Source: an uncultured Oscillospiraceae bacterium (GTDB taxonomy: Bacteria; Bacillota; Clostridia; Oscillospirales; Oscillospiraceae). From it: 16,104 nt of DNA. Numbering within the stretch: position 1 is the first letter of the stretch; each line of letters begins with the position of its first letter. The notes under the pieces are model-generated. The model ran no database searches and had not been told where the DNA came from. It saw nothing but the letters and a program-made list of their open reading frames with translations. Location: positions 3,727-19,830 of the forward strand of contig CAJOFI010000001.1 of NCBI GenBank assembly GCA_905233595.1, written 5' to 3'. The position numbers and the translations under genes were made by a program. Positions 1-6,047 of the stretch are shown in pieces.

Positions 1-117
1 GTCGTCCACCACCACGAGGCGCAGGTCGCGGAAGCTCTGACCGAGCACGCTGCGCACCGAGCGCTCGAGATAGCGCGCGGCGTTGTAGGCGGGCATGATC
101 AGCGTCAGGGTGCTCAT
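1..117 (-). CDS. Family 2 glycosyltransferase, N-terminal fragment
   Basis: Only the first 39 codons are inside the window; the gene runs off the left edge. The peptide begins MSTLTLIMPAYNAARYLERS and ends VVVDD. This is the classic start of a GT-A fold family 2 glycosyltransferase: the first beta strand, the PAYNA loop, a helix with the SVL.Q motif, and the first acidic pair of the nucleotide-sugar site. Such enzymes move a sugar from a nucleotide sugar to a glycan or lipid at the inner face of the membrane; the acceptor cannot be told from this fragment. The ATG overlaps the stop codon of the upstream DUF2461 gene (ATGA), and GGAGGAGGAG lies just ahead, so the two genes are probably translated together. 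The fold assignment is firm; the specific function is unknown. Confidence 0.85.
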   Translation of the reverse strand, partial: MSTLTLIMPAYNAARYLERSVRSVLGQSFRDLRLVVVDD

Positions 118-788
118 GCTCTCTCCTCCTCCCGGCTCACGCGGTAAACCTCCGCGAGAAAATCGTGCATCGGCATCAGCGCCTCGTAGGTCTCCGCCAG
201 AACGCGGGGCAGCTCCGGGCTCAGAAGCAGACCGTCGTAGTCCGCGCGCAGCTCCATCGTCACGTACTTGCGGTTGTACCAGCGATTGAGCGCCTCGCCC
301 CTGTCCGCCTTGGGGCGCTTGTACGCCTCGCCGAGCAGGCGCAGACCGGGCACGGCCTCCACCTCTTTCGCAAGACGCTCGAAGCGGGCGGGGTTTGCGT
401 CGATGGCGCGGCGGTACTGCTCCATCATCGCCGTGCGCCAGCTCCAGAAGCCCAGACCGTAGCTGCCGCCCGCCGCCCCGACCTCGAACCAGAAGCTGGG
501 GCCTTCGTTTTTGTCCTCGGTATAGATCGCGAACCACAGATGATCCTTGTAGGGGCCGCGCCCGTAGAGCCGCCGCGCGTCCCGGTAGATGCGGGAGACG
601 TGCAGGGCAAATTCCCGCTCGGGAAGCTTCTCCGACAAAAGCCGCCAGCTCTCCTGCCCCAGCGCCTTGAAGGGCGTGTTGAGGCAGCGCTCAAACTGCT
701 CCTTGTGCGCCAGGAACCAGGGGCGCTCGTTGTTGAAGCTCAAGTCCCAGAGAAAATCGCTCGTCTCCTGCGTAAAACCTGTAAACAT
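114..788 (-). CDS. DUF2461 (TIGR02453) family protein
   Basis: A 224-residue protein of the DUF2461/TIGR02453 family, whose biochemical role is not established. Family landmarks seen are the N-terminal FLWDLSFNNERPWFLAHK block (about residues 12-29), a central RIYRDARRLYGRGPYKDH block, and a following aromatic and glycine-rich stretch (FWFEVG, GLGFWSW). Length matches the usual size of about 220 residues. No signal peptide or membrane helix is seen, so it is probably cytoplasmic. I chose the ATG at 788 because AAAGAGG lies 8 bases upstream, the family start MFTGF follows, and a good promoter sits at 817-845; the frame stays open another 40 codons upstream, but through that promoter. The stop overlaps the start of the glycosyltransferase gene, making a two-gene unit. 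Its link to glycosyl transfer is only positional. Confidence 0.85.
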   Translation of the reverse strand: MFTGFTQETSDFLWDLSFNNERPWFLAHKEQFERCLNTPFKALGQESWRLLSEKLPEREFALHVSRIYRDARRLYGRGPYKDHLWFAIYTEDKNEGPSFWFEVGAAGGSYGLGFWSWRTAMMEQYRRAIDANPARFERLAKEVEAVPGLRLLGEAYKRPKADRGEALNRWYNRKYVTMELRADYDGLLLSPELPRVLAETYEALMPMHDFLAEVYRVSREEERA

Positions 789-816
789 ATCGGTACCTCT
801 TTCTTTGCGTACCCTG

Positions 817-845
817 ATTATAGCCGAAAACCCGCGATTTCGCAA
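817..845 (-). promoter_or_regulatory. Sigma-A promoter of the DUF2461-glycosyltransferase unit
   Basis: On the minus strand, TTGCGA (840-845) is followed after exactly 17 bases by a perfect TATAAT (817-822). The start codon at 788 lies about 30 bases beyond the -10 box. The -35 box is nearly adjacent to the -35 box of the divergent trkA promoter. Confidence 0.75.
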
Positions 846-860
846 CTGTACAATGCGAAA
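838..860. promoter_or_regulatory. Candidate operator: inverted repeat over two divergent -35 boxes
   Basis: TTTCGCA (838-844) and TGCGAAA (854-860) form a perfect 7-base inverted repeat with a 9-base spacer. The spacer contains the self-complementary TGTACA at 847-852. The repeat covers the -35 boxes of both the minus-strand DUF2461 promoter (840-845) and the plus-strand trkA promoter (847-852), so a bound protein would be placed to control both. No regulator gene is in the window; the operator role is inferred. Confidence 0.5.
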
Positions 861-875
861 GAAACGTGATATAAT
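847..875 (+). promoter_or_regulatory. Extended -10 promoter of trkA-trkH
   Basis: TGTACA (847-852), a 17-base spacer and a perfect TATAAT (870-875) preceded by TG at 867-868 (extended -10). Transcription would begin near 882, giving a leader of about 84 bases before the trkA start at 966. Confidence 0.75.
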
Positions 876-901
876 AACTTTTAAGCAACGCTCACCGAAA
901 C

Positions 902-929
902 GATTCATTATTCGCTATTCATTATTCAC
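902..929. repeat. Solo heptad-repeat arm (family copy D) in the trkA leader
   Basis: Four 7-base units in a row: GATTCAT, TATTCGC, TATTCAT, TATTCAC. They match the right arm of the palindromic element at 3796-3908, but no core palindrome follows. The tract lies between the inferred trkA transcription start and its ribosome binding site, so it is transcribed in the leader. It may be the remnant of a full element. Confidence 0.6.
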
Positions 930-965
930 TGACCACTGGCCACTAAGCACTCCGGAGGGATATTT

Positions 966-2321
966 ATGAAAATCATCATCGCCGGGGGCGGGAAGATCGG
1001 GCACTCAGTCGCCGCCATTCTGGCAGACGAGGGGCACGACATCACCGTCATCGACCGCAACAGCGAGCTCATCACCCAGCTTTCCAACGCCCTGGACGTG
1101 ATCTGCGTGGAGGGCAGCGCCTCCAACGCCGACACGCTCCGCGAAGCAGGCGCGGCGCAGGCCGATCTGCTGCTCGCCGCGACGCAGCACGACGAGGTGA
1201 ACATGGTCTGCGGCATTTCCGCGCGGCACCTCGGCGTAAAGCACGTTATCGCCCGCATCCGCGACCCGGAATATCTGAGCCAGAAGGGCTTTCTGCGCGA
1301 CGCGCTGGGGCTTGACCTGATCGTGAACCCCGACCACGAGTGCGCCCGTGAGATCGCCCGCATCCTGCGCTTTCCCAGCGCCGTGCGGGTGGACACCTTC
1401 TCGAAGGGCAGCGTGGAGATCGTGGAGCACAAGATCGCCGAGGGCAGCGTCCTCGATGGCCTTCAGCTCAAGGATCTGGGCGCGCGGCTCGGCGTGCGCG
1501 TGCTCGTGAGCGTGGTGGAGCGCGGGGGCGAGGCCTTCATCCCGAACGGCCTGTTCACCCTGCGCGCGGGCGACCGGCTCAGCATCACGGGCACCGTGTC
1601 GGAGCTTCGGCGCTTCTTCTCCGCGGTCGGGCAGCTCAAAAAGCCCGTGCGGCGGGTGATGATCGTCGGCGGCAGCCGCAGCGCGGTTTACCTTACGCGC
1701 ATGCTCCAGGAAAACGGCATGTCCGTCACCGTGATCGAGAAGGATCGCGCGCGCTGTGACCGGCTCTGCGACCTGCTGCCCGACGCCCACATCGTCTGCG
1801 GCGACGCGACGCGCAGCGACGTGCTGCTCGAGGACGGGCTGCGCTCCGCCGACGCCTTTGTCGCCCTGACCGGCGAGGACGGGGACAACATCGTCACCGC
1901 CATGTATGCCCGGCAATGCAGCGTCCCCAAGATCGTCGTGAAGGTCAACCGCGAGCATTTCGCGGATATCCTCGAGAGCGCGGGGCTCGACAGCGTCGTG
2001 TCCCCGAAGGAGCTGGTCTCCGAGCAGCTCGCCCGCTACGTGCGCGCGATGTCGAACTCCGCCGGCAGCAGCATGGAGACGCTCTACCGCCTCGCCGACG
2101 GCAAGGTCGAGGCGCTGGAGTTCCGCGTGGGCGAGAACGCCGCCTGCACGGGAAAGCCCCTGCGCAGCCTGAAGCTCAAGCCCAACACCCTGCTTGCCGC
2201 CATCATTCGCGGCAGCAAGAGCCTTCTGCCCGACGGCGACACGCTCATCCTCCCCGGCGACCACGCCATCATCGTCTCGGCGGCGGGGAAGCTCAAGAAT
2301 TTGGACGATATATTATTATGA
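966..2321 (+). CDS. trkA: TrkA, potassium uptake regulatory subunit with two RCK modules
   Basis: A 451-residue peripheral subunit of the Trk potassium uptake system. It forms a cytoplasmic gating ring under the TrkH channel and responds to nucleotides such as NAD(H), ATP or ADP. Residues 1-125 form a TrkA_N Rossmann domain with the GGGKIG loop at 7-12 and an acidic D30 at the end of strand two. Residues 135-215 are a first TrkA_C domain, 229-345 a second Rossmann domain, and 370-450 a second TrkA_C. The second nucleotide loop reads VGGSRSA, lacking the last glycine of GxGxxG, so the two halves may bind ligand differently. Length is normal for a tandem TrkA. The ATG has a GGAGGG site 6 bases upstream. 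The stop overlaps the trkH start (ATGA), which ties the two subunits in one operon. Confidence 0.95.
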   Translation: MKIIIAGGGKIGHSVAAILADEGHDITVIDRNSELITQLSNALDVICVEGSASNADTLREAGAAQADLLLAATQHDEVNMVCGISARHLGVKHVIARIRDPEYLSQKGFLRDALGLDLIVNPDHECAREIARILRFPSAVRVDTFSKGSVEIVEHKIAEGSVLDGLQLKDLGARLGVRVLVSVVERGGEAFIPNGLFTLRAGDRLSITGTVSELRRFFSAVGQLKKPVRRVMIVGGSRSAVYLTRMLQENGMSVTVIEKDRARCDRLCDLLPDAHIVCGDATRSDVLLEDGLRSADAFVALTGEDGDNIVTAMYARQCSVPKIVVKVNREHFADILESAGLDSVVSPKELVSEQLARYVRAMSNSAGSSMETLYRLADGKVEALEFRVGENAACTGKPLRSLKLKPNTLLAAIIRGSKSLLPDGDTLILPGDHAIIVSAAGKLKNLDDILL

Positions 2322-3757
2322 ACTATCGAATGATCTCCCGCGTGCTCGGAATGATCGTGCTCGCGCTGGCGGTTTTGCTGCTGCTGCCGCTGATCGCGGG
2401 GCTGTGCTTCCGGGAAAACGTGATGAATTTTGTTTACAGCATCGGTATCTGCGCGCTGCTGGGCGCCCTTCTGATGCTCCCGCGCCCGCGCAGCCGCAGC
2501 CTTGTCGCGCGCGACGGCTTTGTGATCGTCGGCCTCGGCTGGATGCTCATCTCCGTGCTGGGCGCTCTGCCCTTCGTGTTCAGCGGCAGCATCCCGCGTT
2601 TTTACGACGCGCTGTTTGAGACCGCCTCGGGGCTCTCCACCACCGGCGCCACCGTCGTCACGGACATTGACGCGATGCCGCGCGGCGACCTCTTCTGGCG
2701 GCTCTTCACCCACTGGATCGGCGGCATGGGCGTGCTGGTGTTCATCATGGCGGTGCTCCCGATGAGCGGGGAGCACTCCATGCACATCATGCGCGCCGAG
2801 GTGCCGGGGCCGAGCGTCGGCAAGCTCGTGCCGCGCGTGCGCAAGACGGCGATGACGCTCTACCTGATTTACATAGCCATCACCCTCCTGGAGGCTCTGC
2901 TGCTGCGCCTCGGCGGCATGAGCTTTTACGACGCGCTGCTGCACGCCTGCGCGACGGCGGGCACGGGCGGCTTCTCCACCAATCCGGCGAGCATCGGCGG
3001 CTTTGACAGCCTGTACGTCGAGCTTGTGACCGGGGTGTTCATGCTCGTCTTCGGCGTGAACTTCAACCTCTACTACCTGCTGCTGATCGGGCGCTGGCGG
3101 GACGTGGCGAAGAACGAGGAGCTGCACTGGTTCCTCGGCATCGTGGCGGCCGCCATGCTGCTGATGGCGGCGGGCATCGCGCGGCTCTACGGCGGCTTTG
3201 CCAACGCCCTGCGCCATGCCTTCTTCAACACCGCGACCATCATCAGCACCACGGGCTTTGGCACGGTGGACTTTACCGACTGGCCGGAATACTGCAAGTG
3301 GATTTTGATCCTGCTGATGTTCTGCGGCGGCTGCGCGGGCAGCACCGGCGGCGGCATCAAGCTCTCGCGTCTGATGATCCTCGGCAAGGCCGCCGTCGCC
3401 GAGCTCAAGCAGATGGTCAGACCCCGCAGCGTCGTGCGCGTGCAGATGGACGGCAAGCGCATCGAGGACGGCACCGTGCGCGCGGCCTTCCTGTTTCTGA
3501 CGGTCTATTTCTTCCTGCTGATCCTCTTCGCCGCGCTGGTGAGCCTTGACGGCTTTGACGTCGCAACCTGCTTTACGGCCTCGCTCTCCTGCCTGTCGAA
3601 CATCGGCCCCGGCATGACCAAGCTCATCGGCCCCGCGGGCAGCTTCGCGATATTCTCCCCCCGCTCCAAGCTTCTGCTCACGCTTGCGATGCTGCTGGGC
3701 AGGCTGGAATTTTACCCCATCCTCGTGCTGCTGATCCCGAGAACCTGGAAGCGGTAG
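2318..3757 (+). CDS. trkH: TrkH, potassium channel-like transmembrane subunit
   Basis: A 479-residue integral membrane protein, the ion-conducting subunit of the Trk potassium uptake system in the SKT superfamily. Its four pore-loop repeats can all be seen by their filter motifs: TTGAT at 108-112, TAGTG at 213-217, TTGFG at 311-315 and SNIGPG at 427-432. The third-repeat loop that gates the pore is glycine-rich (GGCAGSTGGG, 337-346). Hydrophobic helices fill most of the length, and the protein ends in the basic PRTWKR. I chose the ATG at 2318 because it forms an ATGA overlap with the trkA stop and gives the family length; no strong ribosome binding site is seen, which fits translational coupling. 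A second ATG four codons on is possible. The frame remains open far upstream inside trkA, but that part is a shadow. Confidence 0.95.
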   Translation: MNYRMISRVLGMIVLALAVLLLLPLIAGLCFRENVMNFVYSIGICALLGALLMLPRPRSRSLVARDGFVIVGLGWMLISVLGALPFVFSGSIPRFYDALFETASGLSTTGATVVTDIDAMPRGDLFWRLFTHWIGGMGVLVFIMAVLPMSGEHSMHIMRAEVPGPSVGKLVPRVRKTAMTLYLIYIAITLLEALLLRLGGMSFYDALLHACATAGTGGFSTNPASIGGFDSLYVELVTGVFMLVFGVNFNLYYLLLIGRWRDVAKNEELHWFLGIVAAAMLLMAAGIARLYGGFANALRHAFFNTATIISTTGFGTVDFTDWPEYCKWILILLMFCGGCAGSTGGGIKLSRLMILGKAAVAELKQMVRPRSVVRVQMDGKRIEDGTVRAAFLFLTVYFFLLILFAALVSLDGFDVATCFTASLSCLSNIGPGMTKLIGPAGSFAIFSPRSKLLLTLAMLLGRLEFYPILVLLIPRTWKR

Positions 3758-3765
3758 CGCAGCGC

Positions 3766-3794
3766 CCCAGCGCCGAGCATTGCTCGGCGCTGGG
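3766..3794. repeat. Perfect 13-bp hairpin after trkH, first copy of a hairpin family
   Basis: A 13-base arm at 3766-3778 pairs perfectly with 3782-3794 around ATT. There is no T run on either side, so it is not a standard intrinsic terminator, although it could stop exonucleases or slow polymerase just after trkH. Its centre closely matches the hairpin at 15602-15628. Confidence 0.7.
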
Positions 3795-3795
3795 C

Positions 3796-3908
3796 AGTGA
3801 ATAGTGAATAATGAATAGTGAATGGTTATGGTGTCGCTTCGCGACGGATTATAATTGTCCCCGAAGGGGGACACCGTAACTGTTCGCTTTTCACTGTTCA
3901 CGATTCAT
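3796..3908. repeat. Palindromic intergenic repeat, full copy A
   Basis: Left arm: four 7-base units AGTGAAT, AGTGAAT, AATGAAT, AGTGAAT (3796-3823). Core: GTTATGGTGTC (3825-3835) pairs, with one mismatch, with GACACCGTAAC (3870-3880), enclosing two smaller hairpins (GTCGC/GCGAC and TCCCC/GGGGA) and an AT-rich ATTATAATT centre. Right arm: TGTTCGC, TTTTCAC, TGTTCAC, GATTCAT (3881-3908). The whole is an imperfect inverted repeat of about 110 bases, and its core recurs in opposite orientation at 7105-7160. It has no coding capacity. Confidence 0.85.
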
Positions 3909-3934
3909 TTTCGGAACAGCTCCTTACTATAATC

Positions 3935-3963
3935 TTGAAACATGCGCCGAAATGTGATATAGT
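3935..3963 (+). promoter_or_regulatory. Strong promoter of kup
   Basis: TTGAAA (3935-3940), a 17-base spacer and TATAGT (3958-3963) with an extended -10 TG at 3955-3956. The spacer shares ATGCG and a GAAAYGTGA stretch with the trkA promoter. Transcription would begin near 3970. Confidence 0.75.
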
Positions 3964-3984
3964 GCTCCCTGTCATAAACATATA

Positions 3985-4020
3985 AGGAACTGTGCACAAG
4001 TATATTTCGGAACAGTTCCT
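3985..4020 (+). promoter_or_regulatory. Stem-loop in the kup leader with GGAAC repeats
   Basis: AGGAACTGT (3985-3993) can pair perfectly with ACAGTTCCT (4012-4020) in the kup leader RNA. The right arm is part of TTTCGGAACAGTTCCTAA, which is nearly repeated (16 of 18 bases) at 3909-3926 upstream of the promoter. The stem ends about 20 bases before the likely kup start and contains the alternative GTG start at 3992. A role in translation control is possible but unproven. Confidence 0.45.
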
Positions 4021-4039
4021 AAGAAAAGAGCACAAAGGC

Positions 4040-6025
4040 ATGAAGGATAAAAAGAAATTCCGCTTCGGGCTGTTTCTCGTGACCATCGGCATCGTCTATG
4101 GCGACATCGGCACCTCGCCCATGTACGTCATGAAGTCCATCCTCGAGGGCAACGGCGGCATCCAAAGCGTGGACGAGAGCTTTATCATCGGCTCGCTCTC
4201 CCTCGTGATCTGGACGATCACGCTGCTGACCACGGTCAAATACGTGCTGATCGCCATGAAGGCCGATAACCACGGCGAGGGCGGCATTTTCTCCCTCTAC
4301 GCGCTGGTGAAGAACTGCGGCAAATGGCTGATCCTGCCCGCGATGCTGGGCGGCGCCGCGCTTTTGGCGGATGGCGTGCTGACCCCGGCGGTCACCGTGA
4401 CCACGGCGGTGGAGGGGCTTCGGAGCATCGAGACCATGAGCCGCTTTCTCGGCGAGGGGCAGACCAAGGTCGTGCTCATCACGCTTGCGATCATCACGGT
4501 GCTCTTCGCCATCCAGCACGCCGGGACGAGCCGCATCGGCAAGGCCTTCGGCCCCGTGATGCTGCTGTGGTTCTCCTTCCTCGGCGTGACGGGGCTCGTG
4601 CACATCGGGGCGCTGCCCACGGTGCTCAGAGCCTTCAACCCCCTCTATGCCGTGCGGGTGCTTTTAAGCCCCGGCAATAAGGCGGGCTTCATGATCCTGG
4701 GCAGCGTCTTTCTCGCCACCACCGGCGCGGAGGCGCTCTATTCCGACATGGGGCACGTCGGCAAGGAGAACATCTACTTCAGTTGGCCCTTCGTCAAGCT
4801 CTGCCTGATCCTCAACTACCTCGGCCAGGGCGCGTGGATCATCCGGCATCAGGCCAACAGCGCCCTCTACGCGGTGGAGGACTTAAACCCCTTCTTCCTC
4901 ATGCTGCCGCTCTCGCTGCGCCCCTTCGCGGTGGTGCTGGGCGCGGCGGCGGCGATCATCGCCTCCCAGGCGCTCATCACCGGCTCCTACACCCTGGTGT
5001 CCGAGGCGATTTTGCTCGACCTTCTGCCCCACCTTGAGATCCGCTACCCCGCCCAGACCAAGGGGCAGCTCTACATCTCCACGGTCAACTCCATCCTCTG
5101 GATCGGCTGCAGCCTCGTGGTGCTCTACTTCCGTTCCGGCGCGCGTATGGAGTCGGCCTACGGCCTCGCCATCACGGTGACCATGCTGATGACGACGCTG
5201 CTGATCTCCGTCTATCTGCGCAAGCTTCGCGGCAAACGGATCGCCGGGCTGGCGCTGCTCGTCGTCTTCGGCGCGGTGGAGGCGGTGTTCTTCCTCTCGA
5301 GCCTCGGCAAATTCGCCCACGGCGGCTACGTCACCGTCATCCTCACGCTGCTGCTGCTCGCGATCATGGTGGTCTGGTACCGCGGCACCCAGCTTGAGCA
5401 CCAGTACAGCACCAAGCTCCGCTTCGCCGACTACGTGGAGAACCTGCGCAAGCTGCACGACGACGGGGAGCTGCCCCTGCTCGCCAACAACCTCGTCTAC
5501 CTCGACAGCAGCCCCGACACGGAGTATATCGACCGCGACATCCTCTATTCCATCCTCGACAAGGATCAGAAGCGCGCCCAGGCCTATTGGTTCGTGAGCG
5601 TGAACGTGCTGAGCGAGCCGGACACGATGGATTACCGCGTGGAGACCTACGGTACCGACTTCATCTTCCGCGTCAAGCTCGACCTCGGCTTCCAGTGCTC
5701 TCCCCGCATCAACGTCTATCTGCGCCAGATCGTGCAGGATCTCCAGCAGAGCGGGGAGCTTCCGGCGCAGGACAAGAAGTATTCGATCTACGGCCCCTCC
5801 ACGGTGGGCACCTTTAAGTTCTGCGTCATCCACAAGTCCGTCACCACGAAAACAGAGCTCTCCACCCTCGACGAGCAAATCCTGAACACAAAGTACGCCA
5901 TCCGCCGCCTCGCGGGCTCAAAGGTCACCTGGTACGGGCTGGACACCTCCTCGCTCATTCTGGAGAAGGTGCCGCTCATCACCGGCGGCAGCGGCGACGG
6001 GAAACGCATCCGCCGGGTAGAATAG
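4040..6025 (+). CDS. kup: Kup-family potassium:proton symporter
   Basis: A 661-residue potassium importer of the KUP/HAK/KT family in the cytoplasmic membrane, thought to carry potassium in with protons. The N-terminal signature VTIGIVYGDIGTSPMYV is at 14-30. Other family blocks are ADNHGEGG, LLADGVLTPAVTVTTAVEG, GTSRIGKAFGP, TTGAEALYSDMGHVG and NYLGQGAW. About twelve hydrophobic helices are followed by a hydrophilic C-terminal domain from about residue 455, as in the family. Length is close to that of E. coli Kup. I prefer the ATG at 4040 because the family start (MKDKKK before the first helix) fits, although the site ahead (AAGAAAAGAG, 9 bases away) is only fair. An in-frame GTG at 3992 with AAGGA close ahead would add 16 residues. 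It has its own promoter and is followed 22 bases later by the GNAT fusion gene. Confidence 0.93.
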   Translation: MKDKKKFRFGLFLVTIGIVYGDIGTSPMYVMKSILEGNGGIQSVDESFIIGSLSLVIWTITLLTTVKYVLIAMKADNHGEGGIFSLYALVKNCGKWLILPAMLGGAALLADGVLTPAVTVTTAVEGLRSIETMSRFLGEGQTKVVLITLAIITVLFAIQHAGTSRIGKAFGPVMLLWFSFLGVTGLVHIGALPTVLRAFNPLYAVRVLLSPGNKAGFMILGSVFLATTGAEALYSDMGHVGKENIYFSWPFVKLCLILNYLGQGAWIIRHQANSALYAVEDLNPFFLMLPLSLRPFAVVLGAAAAIIASQALITGSYTLVSEAILLDLLPHLEIRYPAQTKGQLYISTVNSILWIGCSLVVLYFRSGARMESAYGLAITVTMLMTTLLISVYLRKLRGKRIAGLALLVVFGAVEAVFFLSSLGKFAHGGYVTVILTLLLLAIMVVWYRGTQLEHQYSTKLRFADYVENLRKLHDDGELPLLANNLVYLDSSPDTEYIDRDILYSILDKDQKRAQAYWFVSVNVLSEPDTMDYRVETYGTDFIFRVKLDLGFQCSPRINVYLRQIVQDLQQSGELPAQDKKYSIYGPSTVGTFKFCVIHKSVTTKTELSTLDEQILNTKYAIRRLAGSKVTWYGLDTSSLILEKVPLITGGSGDGKRIRRVE

Positions 6026-6047
6026 TTTTGCGTTTTGAGGAGACACG

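Noticed and set aside
876..965. c-di-AMP (ydaO) riboswitch before trkA
   Set aside because: The leader is only about 84 bases, and half of it is the heptad repeat arm and ribosome binding site; ydaO domains are much longer.
3850..3855. TATAAT in the centre of repeat copies A and B as a promoter
   Set aside because: The ATTATAATT centre is self-complementary, and no -35-like hexamer lies 16-18 bases away on either strand.
2084..3901. Long minus-strand frame opposite trkH
   Set aside because: Histidine, alanine and glutamate-rich antisense shadow of a GC-rich membrane protein gene; no ribosome binding site or motif.
3796..3908. CRISPR array, because of short tandem units
   Set aside because: Units are 7 bases with no spacers, and no cas genes are present.
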